From: Candidatus Tepidiaquacella proteinivora
Lineage (GTDB): Bacteria > Bacteroidota > Ignavibacteria > Tepidaquicellales > Tepidaquicellaceae
Length of the DNA stretch: 64,000 nucleotides
Direction of reading: 5' to 3'
Assembly: GCA_013348845.1 (NCBI GenBank)
Contig: CP054675.1
Location: 2,241,501-2,305,500, forward strand
Part shown: piece by piece, positions 18,676-28,183 of the stretch
Layout: the number at the start of each line of letters is the position of its first letter
How positions within the stretch are numbered: position 1 is the first letter of the stretch
Notes under the pieces: generated by a model
Told to the model about the DNA's origin: nothing
Database searches by the model: none
The model's input: only the letters and a program-made list of their open reading frames with translations
Translations under genes and position numbers: made by a program

Positions 18676-20106
18676 ATGAACCCCGAGAATTTTTTAATAA
18701 AAAACGAATTTTTATCATCAGAAAATGTTATTAATGTAATTAATCCTTACACTAACGAAATTGTTAAACAGTATTTTAAAACGCCCTCTGAATATATTGA
18801 TGTTTCTCTTGATTATTTAAATGAAGTTTTTGAAAAATACAAGAAAATTCCTATTTATCTTCGTTCACAGTTATTAGAAAGAATTACTAACAAATTACAG
18901 GATAGAAAAGAAGAGCTTGCTTATTTGTTAACTCTTGAGACAGGAAAACCAATAAAACTATCAAGAATAGAATTAGAGAGGGCTATATTTACATTTAAGT
19001 GTGGTGTTGAAGAATCAAAGAGAATTCAGGGGGAAATTATAGATTTAGATCAACTTCCCGGTTCAGAAGGTAAAAAGGGATTTATTAGAAGATTTCCCAT
19101 TGGAGTTATTTTAGCTATTACTCCATGGAATTTTCCTGTTAATCTTGTTGCTCATAAAATTTCTCCTGCTCTTGCCTCTGGAAATGTTGTTCTTTTAAAA
19201 CCAGCGAGTGCTTCTATTGGATGTGGTCTTGAAATTGGTAAAATTGTAAAAGAAGCGGCAGATGAGCTGAATCTTGGTTATACCCCGGTTAATGTTGTTG
19301 TGTGTTCTGGAAGTGAAATAGAAACTTTCGTATCAGATGAAAGAGTTAAGATGATTAGTTTTACTGGAAGTCCACTCATCGGTTGGAATTTAAAAAAGAA
19401 AATTTCTACTCAAAGGATTTCTTTAGAACTTGGTGGAAATGCCGGAGTTATAGTTGATGAATCTGCTGATTTGAAATTAGCAGTCAATAAAATAATTCTG
19501 GGCGGATTTGCTCATGCAGGTCAAAGTTGCATTTCAGTACAAAGAGTATATGTTCATAATAAAATATTTAATGAGTTTAAAGAATTAATCTTAGATGAAA
19601 CAAAAAAGATTAAATATGGTAATCCATTTGAAGAAGATACTATTGTAGGACCAATGATAACTGAGTCTGAAGCTATTAGAGTTGAAAACTGGATTCAGGA
19701 AGCAATTCTTTCTGATGGTAAAATACTTACAGGGGGTAAACGGGAGAGAGCACTTCTTGAACCAACTATAATGTATAATGTACCTAAAAAATGTAGCGTA
19801 AATTCTAAGGAAGTATTTGCTCCTTTAATTACTATTGAAGAGTTTAATGATTTCAAAGAGGCGGTTGAAAAAGTTAATGATTCTGATTTTGGTTTACAAG
19901 CTGGGGTATTTACGAATAATTTTTCTAATGTTATGTATGCATTTGAAAATATTGAAACTGGAGGTGTTGTTATAAATGATGTTTCTACTTATAGAATGGA
20001 TTCAATGCCTTATGGTGGAGTAAAACGTTCCGGAATTGGTAAGGAGGGTATTAAATATGCAATTGAAGAAATGACAGAAAGGAAAATTTTAATTTTACAA
20101 ATGTAG
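18676..20106 (+). CDS. NAD(P)-dependent aldehyde dehydrogenase
   Basis: A 476-aa member of the ALDH superfamily that oxidises an aldehyde to an acid. Key motifs are ITPWNFPVNLVAHKISPALA (cofactor site), SFTGSPLIGW, the general-base Glu in LELGGNAG, and the catalytic Cys in HAGQSCISVQRVYV. It resembles the lactaldehyde/phosphonoacetaldehyde-type ALDH branch, but the substrate cannot be fixed from sequence. It is followed 18 bp later by the GDP-fucose synthase gene on the same strand. A link to fucose or lactaldehyde metabolism would fit but is inference. Confidence 0.9.
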   Translation: MNPENFLIKNEFLSSENVINVINPYTNEIVKQYFKTPSEYIDVSLDYLNEVFEKYKKIPIYLRSQLLERITNKLQDRKEELAYLLTLETGKPIKLSRIELERAIFTFKCGVEESKRIQGEIIDLDQLPGSEGKKGFIRRFPIGVILAITPWNFPVNLVAHKISPALASGNVVLLKPASASIGCGLEIGKIVKEAADELNLGYTPVNVVVCSGSEIETFVSDERVKMISFTGSPLIGWNLKKKISTQRISLELGGNAGVIVDESADLKLAVNKIILGGFAHAGQSCISVQRVYVHNKIFNEFKELILDETKKIKYGNPFEEDTIVGPMITESEAIRVENWIQEAILSDGKILTGGKRERALLEPTIMYNVPKKCSVNSKEVFAPLITIEEFNDFKEAVEKVNDSDFGLQAGVFTNNFSNVMYAFENIETGGVVINDVSTYRMDSMPYGGVKRSGIGKEGIKYAIEEMTERKILILQM

Positions 20107-20124
20107 CTGAAAGGAAGAAAAAAT

Positions 20125-21063
20125 ATGAATAAAAAATCTAAAATAGCTGTTTTCGGTGGTTCTGGTATGCTTGGTGGTGCTGTTACAAGAAGATTAAAAG
20201 CACATGGTTATGGGAATATTGTTACCGCAAGTCTTGAAGATGGTTTTAATTTACTCGAAAAAGAAAGTGTAAATAATTTTTTTAGAAAAAATCAACCAGA
20301 TTGTTTATTTATGGTGGCGGGTCTTGTTGGTGGAATTAATGCAAATAATACAAGGCAAGCGGATTTTCTATATCAAAATGCTATGATGATTTTGAATACT
20401 ATGGAAAGTTTAAAAAATTTTTCACCACACACAAAAATTTTATACACTGGCTCAACTTGTATTTACCCAAAGGAGAATCCTCAACCCATTAATGAAAAAA
20501 GATTTATGGCTGGATATCTCGAAGAAACAAATAAGGGATATGCTGTTGCAAAGGGACTTGGAATTGTTGCCTGTGAATTATACAGAAAACAATATAATAT
20601 TAATGCAATTGCTGTTATGCCTACTAATATGTATGGTCCTGGTGATAATTATAATGTTGAAACCGGTCATTTTATTGCTGCAGTAATTAAGAAAATTGTT
20701 GACGCAAAATATAAAAATATTGTACCTGTGTTCTGGGGAACAGGGAAACCGAGAAGGGAAGCACTTTATTCTGAAGATTGTGCTGATGCATTGATATATT
20801 TGATGGAAAATTATGATAAACCCGAAATAGTTAATATCGGAACGGGATTTGATTATTCAATAAAAGAATATATTGATATTACAAGTCGTATTGTCGGATA
20901 TGATGGTGAGATTAAATGGGATACTTCAAAGCCTGATGGTATGTATGAAAAACGTACAGATATTACATACTTAAAAACTTTAATGCCTCATTTCAATCCA
21001 AGACCCTATGAAGAAGGGCTGAAAGATGTTTTAAGAATTGATTTTGGAATACATATTAAATAA
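20125..21063 (+). CDS. fcl: GDP-L-fucose synthase
   Basis: A 312-aa extended SDR that converts GDP-4-keto-6-deoxymannose to GDP-L-fucose (epimerase/reductase). The NAD(P) motif is GGSGMLGGAV (residues 10-19), followed by the family signature VGGINANNTRQADFLYQN, the Ser of YTGSTCIYP, and the catalytic Tyr/Lys in GYAVAK. A GGAAG Shine-Dalgarno precedes the ATG. The partner GDP-mannose dehydratase (gmd) is not in this window. The product probably feeds surface polysaccharide synthesis. Confidence 0.93.
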   Translation: MNKKSKIAVFGGSGMLGGAVTRRLKAHGYGNIVTASLEDGFNLLEKESVNNFFRKNQPDCLFMVAGLVGGINANNTRQADFLYQNAMMILNTMESLKNFSPHTKILYTGSTCIYPKENPQPINEKRFMAGYLEETNKGYAVAKGLGIVACELYRKQYNINAIAVMPTNMYGPGDNYNVETGHFIAAVIKKIVDAKYKNIVPVFWGTGKPRREALYSEDCADALIYLMENYDKPEIVNIGTGFDYSIKEYIDITSRIVGYDGEIKWDTSKPDGMYEKRTDITYLKTLMPHFNPRPYEEGLKDVLRIDFGIHIK

Positions 21064-21092
21064 TTTTGTTTTGTTAAAATAAAATAAATATT

Positions 21093-21746
21093 ATGAAGAG
21101 AATTAAAATTTTATTGTCTTTATTTTTAGTAATTAGTTTTACGATATTATTTATTTCTTGCGGGAGTAAAGAAAGAGATAAAACTTTAAAATATATAAAT
21201 GAACTCAATGAATATGTTAAATCAATGGAGTTCAGAAATCTGACATTTAATTTATTAAATACTGCTATCGTTAAAGGTGCTACAGGAGAAATAAATTTTG
21301 ATAATGCGAAGTTTTCTCTTGAGTTTAATAATGTATTAGGAAAAAAGAAAGAAGAAATAGCTAAAAAATATGGTTTTAAAGATTCCAAAGAAGCAGAATC
21401 TACATTGGATAAATTAAAGGATGAAAAGGATATAAAAGAAATATATGAACAATTCAATTCCGTAATAAAAAAATTGCAGGATGAACTTGAAAAGGAAGGG
21501 CTTAGAAAGGTAGAAGAAATGAAGCAAAATACTGATAATATCAATAACGAAACTGGGGAAGTTAATGACGATGGTACGTTCCGTGAAGATAAAACAAAAC
21601 CTAAAGAGCCTCAAAAAGAACCCCCTAAAAATAAAGTTGAGACAAAAGAAACACCCCCTGTAAAGAAAGAAGTCAAAGAAAATAATCAGGAAAAAACAAA
21701 CAAAAATAATATTAAAACAGAACACCCGGAAGATAATCTTCCTTAA
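21093..21746 (+). CDS. Hypothetical lipoprotein with charged, Lys/Pro-rich tail
   Basis: A 217-aa protein with a lipobox (LFISCGS) and a helical mature domain (residues ~25-140) with coiled-coil character around 85-140. The last ~75 residues are a disordered Lys/Glu/Pro/Asn tail, such as KPKEPQKEPPKNK. Such tails often tether or interact electrostatically. No family is recognised. It follows fcl by 29 bp and is closed by a strong terminator. Confidence 0.75.
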   Translation: MKRIKILLSLFLVISFTILFISCGSKERDKTLKYINELNEYVKSMEFRNLTFNLLNTAIVKGATGEINFDNAKFSLEFNNVLGKKKEEIAKKYGFKDSKEAESTLDKLKDEKDIKEIYEQFNSVIKKLQDELEKEGLRKVEEMKQNTDNINNETGEVNDDGTFREDKTKPKEPQKEPPKNKVETKETPPVKKEVKENNQEKTNKNNIKTEHPEDNLP

Positions 21747-21774
21747 AAAATAAAAATAAATGTTAAACTTTTTA

Positions 21775-21806
21775 CTGCCCAAAATTATTTTTGGGCAGTT
21801 TTTTTT
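21775..21806 (+). terminator. Terminator after lipoprotein gene
   Basis: A 10-bp stem CTGCCCAAAA/TTTTGGGCAG with a 4-nt loop, followed by eight T. It closes the aldehyde dehydrogenase-fcl-lipoprotein run. Confidence 0.92.
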
Positions 21807-21906
21807 AATTTTTTTATCATATTTTTATTATAAGTCTGTAAGTTAATCTGTTTAATCAATGTATCTATAATTTTAAGTTTGTTTTAAAAATAAATTGTCT
21901 TTGTCA

Positions 21907-22365
21907 ATGTCTTTTACAACATTAATTTGGGAACAGGTAATAAACTCTACAGTAGAAAAGGTTTGGGATTTTATTGCTACGCCTAAAAATCTTAGTGTTA
22001 TCACTCCTGACTATATGGGATTCAATATCATTTCAAAAGAATTACCTGATAAAATGTATGAAGGATTAATTATTGCATATAAGGTAAAACCTTTATTGGG
22101 TATTCAGCTAACCTGGGTATCTGAAATTGTATGTATAAAAGAATTTCATTATTTCATTGATGAACAGAAAATTGGTCCATATAAATTCTGGCATCATACA
22201 CACATTATTACTCCGGTGGAAAACGGAGTTCTTATGAAGGATATATTGAATTATAAACCACCATTATCCTTTATTGGAAGTGTTTTAAATCAGATTGTTA
22301 TTAAAAAGAAACTTTATGAAATTTTTGCTTATCGAAGGAAAAAGATTGAGGAAATTTTCAGATGA
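21907..22365 (+). CDS. SRPBCC (START-like) ligand-binding protein
   Basis: About 152 aa with the helix-grip fold pattern of SRPBCC proteins: INSTVEKVWDFIATPKNLS at the N-terminus, central strands ending in HHTHIITPVENGVLM, and a long C-terminal helix. It resembles the cell-division-inhibitor/YfcH-linked SRPBCC group, but no enzyme activity is implied. A TTG at 21895 would add four residues. The ATG at 21907 is preferred since residues upstream are not typical of the domain. Confidence 0.82.
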   Translation: MSFTTLIWEQVINSTVEKVWDFIATPKNLSVITPDYMGFNIISKELPDKMYEGLIIAYKVKPLLGIQLTWVSEIVCIKEFHYFIDEQKIGPYKFWHHTHIITPVENGVLMKDILNYKPPLSFIGSVLNQIVIKKKLYEIFAYRRKKIEEIFR

Positions 22366-22568
22366 TACTGTAAAGCTTTATTTGCAGATTATAAATCAGA
22401 AAATTAATTTAGAATTTAAAAATCTCTCTTACTTCATAATTCACTAATATAATTTATGATGTAAAAATACTATCAGAGGAATTTTTATAATTCTATTTAA
22501 TATTACCTATAAAATATAGATTAAGTTAATTAAATTTGAACTTTTAAACAAATTATAACTGAATTAAA

Positions 22569-23900
22569 TTGAAAACCAAAGATTTATTTGATAAAATAGT
22601 TTCACTTTGTAAAAGACGGGGATTTATTTTTCAGTCTTCTGAAATATATGGTGGTTTAAATGGATGTTATGATTATGGTCCTCTTGGTGTTGAATTACTT
22701 AGAAATATTAAAGAAGCATGGTGGCGGGATTTAACTCTAAGAGAAGATATTGAGGGGCTTGATTCATCAATATTGATGCATCCGCGGGTATGGGAAGCAT
22801 CAGGTCATGTCGAGAATTTTACTGATCCTATGGTAGATTGTAAAGAGTGTAAAGCAAGATTTAAAGCTGACTCACTTGAAGATAGTGAATGCGGTAATAA
22901 GGCATATAAAGGACGGAAAGCAATAAAATGTTTTCAGGAAGGAAAGTTTACAGAAGCAAGGAATTTTAATTTGATGTTTAAAACTTTTATAGGTCCTGTT
23001 GAAGATTCATCAAGTGTTGTATATCTGAGACCAGAAACAGCACAGGGTATTTATGTGAATTTTACTAATGTTAAAGATTCAATGCGTCAGAAAATTCCTT
23101 TTGGTATTGCTCAAATTGGTAAAGCATTTAGAAATGAAATAAACACGAAAAATTTTCTTTTCAGAACCCGTGAATTTGAGCAAATGGAGATGCAGTATTT
23201 TATTAATCCAGCTGAGGATGAAAAGTGGTTTGAATATTGGAAAGAACAAAGATTTAACTGGTACCTGAAATACGGAATGCGTAAAGATAAGATGCGAATT
23301 ACTGTTCACGAAAAATTAGCACATTATGCAAAATCTGCAATTGATATTGAATATGAATTTCCTTTCGGATGGGGTGAAATAGAAGGAATTCATAACAGGA
23401 CTGATTTTGATTTAAGGAGACACTTTGAATTTTCCGGAAAAAAACTTGAGTATTTTGATGAAGCAACTAAAGAAAGATATATCCCTTATGTTATTGAAAC
23501 TTCTGCTGGAGCTTCCCGCGGTTTAATGGCTTTTCTTATGGACGCTTACTATGAAGAAGAAGTAAATAATGAACTTAGAGTCGTTTTGAAATTCCATCCT
23601 GCAATTGCTCCTATTAAAGCGGCTGTGTTTCCACTTGTTAATAGAGATAATATGCCTGAAGTAGCAAGAAATATTATTGAGGATTTAAAAAAACATATTA
23701 GAGTTTTCTATGATGATTCTGGAGCGATAGGCCGACGTTACAGAAGGCAGGATGAATGTGGAACACCTTATTGTATTACTGTTGACTCAGATACTCTAAA
23801 AGATGGGACCATAACAATCAGGGAAAGGGATTCAATGTTACAAGAAAGGGTCAATAAAGATAATTTACTTAATATTCTAAAAGAAAAGATTTCCTTTTAA
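22569..23900 (+). CDS. glyQS: Glycyl-tRNA synthetase (single-chain class II)
   Basis: Charges tRNA-Gly. A 443-aa dimeric-type enzyme rather than the bacterial alpha2beta2 form. Class II motif 2 is in FRNEINTKNFLFRTREFEQM and motif 3 in TSAGASRGLMAFLMDAYYEE. The glycine-specific GCYDYGPLGVELLRNIK is near the start, and the C-terminal anticodon-binding domain covers ~350-443. A pair of Cys (CKEC) lies in the insertion near residue 93. It starts at TTG (22569), with no in-frame ATG nearby and the protein beginning exactly at the family N-terminus. It is preceded by 200 bp without a recognisable regulatory RNA. Confidence 0.97.
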   Translation: MKTKDLFDKIVSLCKRRGFIFQSSEIYGGLNGCYDYGPLGVELLRNIKEAWWRDLTLREDIEGLDSSILMHPRVWEASGHVENFTDPMVDCKECKARFKADSLEDSECGNKAYKGRKAIKCFQEGKFTEARNFNLMFKTFIGPVEDSSSVVYLRPETAQGIYVNFTNVKDSMRQKIPFGIAQIGKAFRNEINTKNFLFRTREFEQMEMQYFINPAEDEKWFEYWKEQRFNWYLKYGMRKDKMRITVHEKLAHYAKSAIDIEYEFPFGWGEIEGIHNRTDFDLRRHFEFSGKKLEYFDEATKERYIPYVIETSAGASRGLMAFLMDAYYEEEVNNELRVVLKFHPAIAPIKAAVFPLVNRDNMPEVARNIIEDLKKHIRVFYDDSGAIGRRYRRQDECGTPYCITVDSDTLKDGTITIRERDSMLQERVNKDNLLNILKEKISF

Positions 23901-24075
23901 GTATTATCAAATTTTACCTGAATTAAAAAATTCTTAAATAGAATTTTTATTATTTATTTTCAGATATTAAAATCTAAATTTTTATTTTACTAAAATTTAA
24001 GTTTAGAATTATTAAATAACTTACTGTTATTTCTTTTAATTTGGAGTGAGATAATTTCTTGTTTTACTTTTGCAT

Positions 24076-25761
24076 TTATTTTAAAAGAACCATTCTTTTA
24101 GTCTCAGTATATTTCCCTGAATAAATGCTATAAAAATAGACACCACTTGAAAGCCCACTTGCATCAAATGTTATAGTATAAAATCCTGCCATTTTAAATT
24201 CATTTAAAATGGTTCTTATTTCTTTCCCGTTTATGTCGTATACTTTTATTGTTACGAAATTATCTTCCGGTATAGAATACTTTATTGTAGTTATTGGATT
24301 AAAAGGATTCGGATAGTTTTGTGATAAAAAGAATGTCGGAATTTCCGATGAATTCAACTCTTTGATTAAACAGCCGGCATTTAAATAGTATCTTCTTATT
24401 GTATCTCCCGGCAGTTGACCAAAACCTAAATTAAAATTTATACCACCACCATATCCGATCCAAAGATGACAGTAACTCATTATTGTACCTATAGAAGCAT
24501 GTGGATAAGTAAAACAAAATCCGAATTCCGGATAATAACATGAATCAAGCGCCCCAATTGTGTAATTTGGTAATGGCCACCAGCACGCATGTGTATGCAT
24601 AGAACCAAGATTGTGCCCAATTTCGTGAGTAACGCAACCAACAGTCCAACTATATGTTGGGAAATTATTGTAGTATGGTTCTATATTACTAAATGCAAAT
24701 CTACCTGATGAATCAAGATTATTAAATTCCTGGCATAAAACTCCAACCCATGCGATTCCACCTAATTCCTGATTGTGCCCTGTTGATAAAAGATGAGCAA
24801 GGTTTCCTTCAAAATTGTCTTCCAATGTACCCCCGAAAGCTAAAAGAATATCAACAGAATTATCGTAGTAAATATAAGGGTCTGGTTCTGTCCAGACTTC
24901 AATTGTCTGAATAGTGAATGGGATACTTTCGTTTTGATATATGAATATTGATACATTGAAAAATGAAGTAACAAAGTCTGCAACTTCGGAAATACTATAA
25001 TAAAATTCTTCATACATATCATAATCACATTCAAAATACATTTTAACTGGTAAGTTAGGAAATGTATCGTCCGGTTTTTTTATTTTCTTGTGGATGTAAT
25101 CTGCGCTCTTGTAAAATTTATCCACACCATCTCCTGTTCCGCATTTAAAATTACTTTTTATTTTTAAATTATTATCGTTGTAAAATATATAATTTTTCCT
25201 ATCGGTATAATTTCTATTTTCACCTAAAATATAATTTCCGTTATCATCCGATATTATTCCGATTATTTTATTATTAAATATACTTATAGAAGCAATAGAG
25301 TTTGAATTACCTTTTATTCTTCCTCTGTAATGTAAACCGGGTTTATATGATATTTTTGTCCTTATTCTTTGTTTTGATAATGAATATAAATTAAAATCCT
25401 CTGATAAAACCTCAGATTTATATAATTCAAGCTCAATATTTTTTCTTTGGTTAATAGGGATTGTTAATATTAATTCATTAGTAGGAGAATTAAAGAATTT
25501 AGTGAGCTTATCTGTATTCAGGATTAAAGTCGTAGCATCTTCGACATATTTTTCAATTTTTTTTATTGAAGCTGCTGAGTTGTCAAGTGTAAAAAATTCT
25601 ACAGGAATTGAATTTTTAATTTCTTCCGTATTTTCTTTGCCCACTAATGACTTTTGATAATTAATACTATTCGAATTATTATTATCTTTAAAAAATAGTG
25701 AACCGGAAATTAATAATAATATTGGGAATAATATAATAAAATTAATTGTAGTTTTTCTCAT
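24076..25761 (-). CDS. Secreted M12-type metalloprotease with T9SS signal
   Basis: A 561-aa zinc metalloprotease with a reprolysin-like active site HEIGHNLGSMHTH (H379, E380). A signal peptide is present, then a propeptide-like region (~40-210) and the peptidase domain (~225-460). The C-terminus is a T9SS sorting domain (NYPNPFNPITTIKYSIP, ending KRMVLLK). It is therefore likely exported by T9SS and active outside the cell. An upstream small lipoprotein gene ends 6 bp before its start. The sorting domain is clearly paralogous to that of the subtilase at 14651. Confidence 0.92.
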   Translation of the reverse strand: MRKTTINFIILFPILLLISGSLFFKDNNNSNSINYQKSLVGKENTEEIKNSIPVEFFTLDNSAASIKKIEKYVEDATTLILNTDKLTKFFNSPTNELILTIPINQRKNIELELYKSEVLSEDFNLYSLSKQRIRTKISYKPGLHYRGRIKGNSNSIASISIFNNKIIGIISDDNGNYILGENRNYTDRKNYIFYNDNNLKIKSNFKCGTGDGVDKFYKSADYIHKKIKKPDDTFPNLPVKMYFECDYDMYEEFYYSISEVADFVTSFFNVSIFIYQNESIPFTIQTIEVWTEPDPYIYYDNSVDILLAFGGTLEDNFEGNLAHLLSTGHNQELGGIAWVGVLCQEFNNLDSSGRFAFSNIEPYYNNFPTYSWTVGCVTHEIGHNLGSMHTHACWWPLPNYTIGALDSCYYPEFGFCFTYPHASIGTIMSYCHLWIGYGGGINFNLGFGQLPGDTIRRYYLNAGCLIKELNSSEIPTFFLSQNYPNPFNPITTIKYSIPEDNFVTIKVYDINGKEIRTILNEFKMAGFYTITFDASGLSSGVYFYSIYSGKYTETKRMVLLK

Positions 25762-25767
25762 TTCAGT

Positions 25768-26223
25768 TTATCTAATGTTTTCTGATGAGTTATTTATACC
25801 AGAACCTTGAATTTCAGGCTCATTTGGATTAATAATGTTTATTTTATAGTAAAATAAATTTCTCGATACATTTTTTCCATATAATTCTAATCGGGTTTCG
25901 CTCGTGGTTGTAAAAACATAGAAGTCAAAACTTACCCCTGTCTCTGTGTATGAAAGAACCCCATTCTTTGCGGAGTAATGTCTTGTGATTGAAGGTTTAT
26001 TTGGACATTGCAATATTGCTGTGCTATCAAATCTGAAAGTAATTCGTTCCTGAGGACATACATCCTGCAAAGCGCCTGTCTGTTTATATAATTCCCAAGA
26101 ACCTATAAGATCACTTGGATTTGTACTGCCATGTTCTTGTAGTAAAGTACAGCTTATTGTTGAAAATGATAATAACAATAATAAAAATAGAGAATAACTT
26201 AATTTATTTCTTTTCAAATTCAT
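25768..26223 (-). CDS. Lipocalin-like hypothetical lipoprotein
   Basis: About 151 aa from the ATG at 26223, which gives a textbook lipoprotein signal (Lys/Arg start, poly-Leu core, lipobox TISC). A further in-frame ATG at 26283 would add 20 residues before the signal and is less likely. The mature part begins with LIGSWELYKQTG, the opening of many lipocalin-like domains, followed by beta strands (RITFRFDSTAILQC). It is next to the metalloprotease gene with a 6-bp gap and probably cotranscribed. It could be an inhibitor or accessory protein of the protease; this is inference. Confidence 0.75.
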   Translation of the reverse strand: MNLKRNKLSYSLFLLLLLSFSTISCTLLQEHGSTNPSDLIGSWELYKQTGALQDVCPQERITFRFDSTAILQCPNKPSITRHYSAKNGVLSYTETGVSFDFYVFTTTSETRLELYGKNVSRNLFYYKINIINPNEPEIQGSGINNSSENIR

Positions 26224-26392
26224 TAATTTTTTTATCAATATATTATCAAATTTGAAAAAATTCAACATATTTAAATTTTTCATATCATTTTTTATGATTT
26301 AGAAACCCTTTTTATAAGTTTAAGATTTACAAAATAAAAATCTGTAATTTGAAATTTTTATAGACTTGATTTTGTTATATAAAATAAATAAA

Positions 26393-26424
26393 TTGCTAAT
26401 AACAAATATTGCTAATAGCAAATA
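26393..26424 (+). repeat. Tandem 16-bp palindromic repeat before thioredoxin gene
   Basis: Two adjacent 16-bp units, TTGCTAATAACAAATA and TTGCTAATAGCAAATA, differ at one base. The second contains the perfect dyad TTGCTA-A-TAGCAA. They end 9 bp before the ATG of the membrane-anchored thioredoxin, a good position for a repressor operator. A TATATAAAAT promoter-like box lies just upstream. Confidence 0.55.
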
Positions 26425-26433
26425 TTATAAAAT

Positions 26434-26949
26434 ATGAAAAATAAAAAAATATACATTTGGTCAGCAGTAATAATCGTAATAGTTTCGGTATTATTACTTG
26501 TTACTTTTATCGGTTCTGGTGAAGACATAAAAAATAGTCCAGTTACCGAAAATAAATTTAAAAAAACAGATTCTAATAAAATAAATAAAAAAAATAATAT
26601 GGAATATCTAACAGAACAAACATTTAAAGAGAAAATCTTCAATTATGAAACTAATAAGGAATGGAAATATGAGGGGGATGCTCCATGTATAGTAGATTTT
26701 TATGCAGACTGGTGCGGACCTTGCAAGATGATATCCCCGATTCTTGAAGAATTAGCTACGGAATACGAAGGTAAAATAAAAATTTATAAAGTTGATACTG
26801 ATAAAGAACAAAATCTTGCTGCTTTATTTGGTATAAGAAGCATTCCATCTTTACTCTTTATACCAAAGGAAGGTACTCCTCAGATGGCTGTTGGTGCTAT
26901 GACTAAGGAAAGTTTTGTACAGGCTATAAATGAAATACTTCTTAAGTAG
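26434..26949 (+). CDS. Membrane-anchored thioredoxin-like protein
   Basis: A 171-aa protein with a single N-terminal membrane anchor (residues ~6-28) and a Lys/Asn-rich linker, then a thioredoxin domain with active site W93-C-G-P-C97 in DFYADWCGPCKMISP, and the cis-Pro loop IRSIPSLLFIP. It is predicted to face the periplasm and work as a dithiol reductant or exchanger. It is preceded by a tandem palindrome and followed by a strong terminator, so it is a single-gene unit. Confidence 0.9.
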   Translation: MKNKKIYIWSAVIIVIVSVLLLVTFIGSGEDIKNSPVTENKFKKTDSNKINKKNNMEYLTEQTFKEKIFNYETNKEWKYEGDAPCIVDFYADWCGPCKMISPILEELATEYEGKIKIYKVDTDKEQNLAALFGIRSIPSLLFIPKEGTPQMAVGAMTKESFVQAINEILLK

Positions 26950-26981
26950 GAATTTTTAAAATATTTTGTTCGTTTATTTAA

Positions 26982-27020
26982 TCAGAATGTAAATATAATT
27001 TTACATTCTGATTTTTATTT
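26982..27020 (+). terminator. Terminator after thioredoxin gene
   Basis: A 12-bp stem TCAGAATGTAAA/TTTACATTCTGA with a 6-nt loop and a following TTTTTATTTTT tract. Confidence 0.85.
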
Positions 27021-27085
27021 TTAGATTAAAATTTTTAATTTCATTATTAAATATATTTTGCATAAATAATAAATTAATAAATTAT

Positions 27086-28183
27086 ATGAAAAATTTTGTG
27101 AATAAATACAAACTTGTAATATTGATTTTTGTATTGCTCTTAAATTTCACTGTAAAATCAGAAGAAGTAAATTTCGCCCAAGGAAATTATAAAGATATTC
27201 TTGAATTAGCTCAGAAGGAAAATAAGATAGTTATGATTGATTTTTTTACTGATTGGTGCAAATGGTGTGTAGAACTTGATAATGTAGTATATAAAGATGA
27301 AGCTGTTGCTCAGTATGCAAATACATATCAAATCAATTGGAAAATAGATGCTGAAAAAGGAGAGGGGATTGAACTTGCTAAACAATATAAAGTAAAAGGT
27401 TATCCAACCGTTGTCTTTGTCCAGGCAGATGGAACAGAAATTGACCGAATTGTTGGGTATTTAAAGCCGAAACAGTTTTTAGAGAAAATGAAAAATTTCA
27501 ATGAAGGTATTAATACAATTGGAAAAATTAAATTAGTACTACTTCAAAATCCTGATGATATAGAAGCAAATTTTCTAATGGGGAAGAAATATGTTGATTA
27601 TTATGAAATGGAATCCGCTTTACCATATTTTAAAAAAGTAATGGACCTTGACAAAGGAAATAAAGCAGGTTTTACTGATAATGCTATTTTATATTATGCT
27701 TATATTACAAATAATAAAAATTTATTTATAGAACTTTTAACTATGGATACTGATTCAGAAGTTTTTATTCAAGCACTTATGTTTATTGCTGAGAATACAT
27801 ATCAAAATGATAATGACTATGAGAAAGCTTATGAATATTATATTAAATTGTTAGATGAATACAAGGATAACGAAGATGTTAAGTTCAGTTATTCGCAATT
27901 TTTGTTAACATGGATTTATTCGATTGCAAATAATCCAAATTCAAGCATTGACGAATTGAACAAAGCAATCAAATTGTCTGAAGAATGTCTTGATTATGTA
28001 AGAGGAACCACAAACGAAGCAAGTTTATATTATAGAATGTCAACTATTTATTACCAAACTTCTGAATATCGAAAAGCACTTGAGTATATCAATAAAGCAA
28101 TTGAAATTTTCGATAATAAAAATTATCAACAGCAAAAGCAAAAAGTATTAGAAAAAATAACATCTAATGGCATACAGAAGTAA
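27086..28183 (+). CDS. Exported thioredoxin-fold/TPR protein
   Basis: A 365-aa protein. After a signal peptide, a thioredoxin-like domain (~35-145) carries W57-C-K-W-C61 in DFFTDWCKWCVEL and the cis-Pro GYPTVVFVQADG. The WCKWC centre is typical of the Thioredoxin_7/DUF255-like group. The rest (~150-365) holds at least three TPR-like helical hairpins. The TPR part may dock a redox partner in the periplasm. The stop overlaps the next gene by 17 bp, so the two are translationally coupled. Confidence 0.88.
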   Translation: MKNFVNKYKLVILIFVLLLNFTVKSEEVNFAQGNYKDILELAQKENKIVMIDFFTDWCKWCVELDNVVYKDEAVAQYANTYQINWKIDAEKGEGIELAKQYKVKGYPTVVFVQADGTEIDRIVGYLKPKQFLEKMKNFNEGINTIGKIKLVLLQNPDDIEANFLMGKKYVDYYEMESALPYFKKVMDLDKGNKAGFTDNAILYYAYITNNKNLFIELLTMDTDSEVFIQALMFIAENTYQNDNDYEKAYEYYIKLLDEYKDNEDVKFSYSQFLLTWIYSIANNPNSSIDELNKAIKLSEECLDYVRGTTNEASLYYRMSTIYYQTSEYRKALEYINKAIEIFDNKNYQQQKQKVLEKITSNGIQK

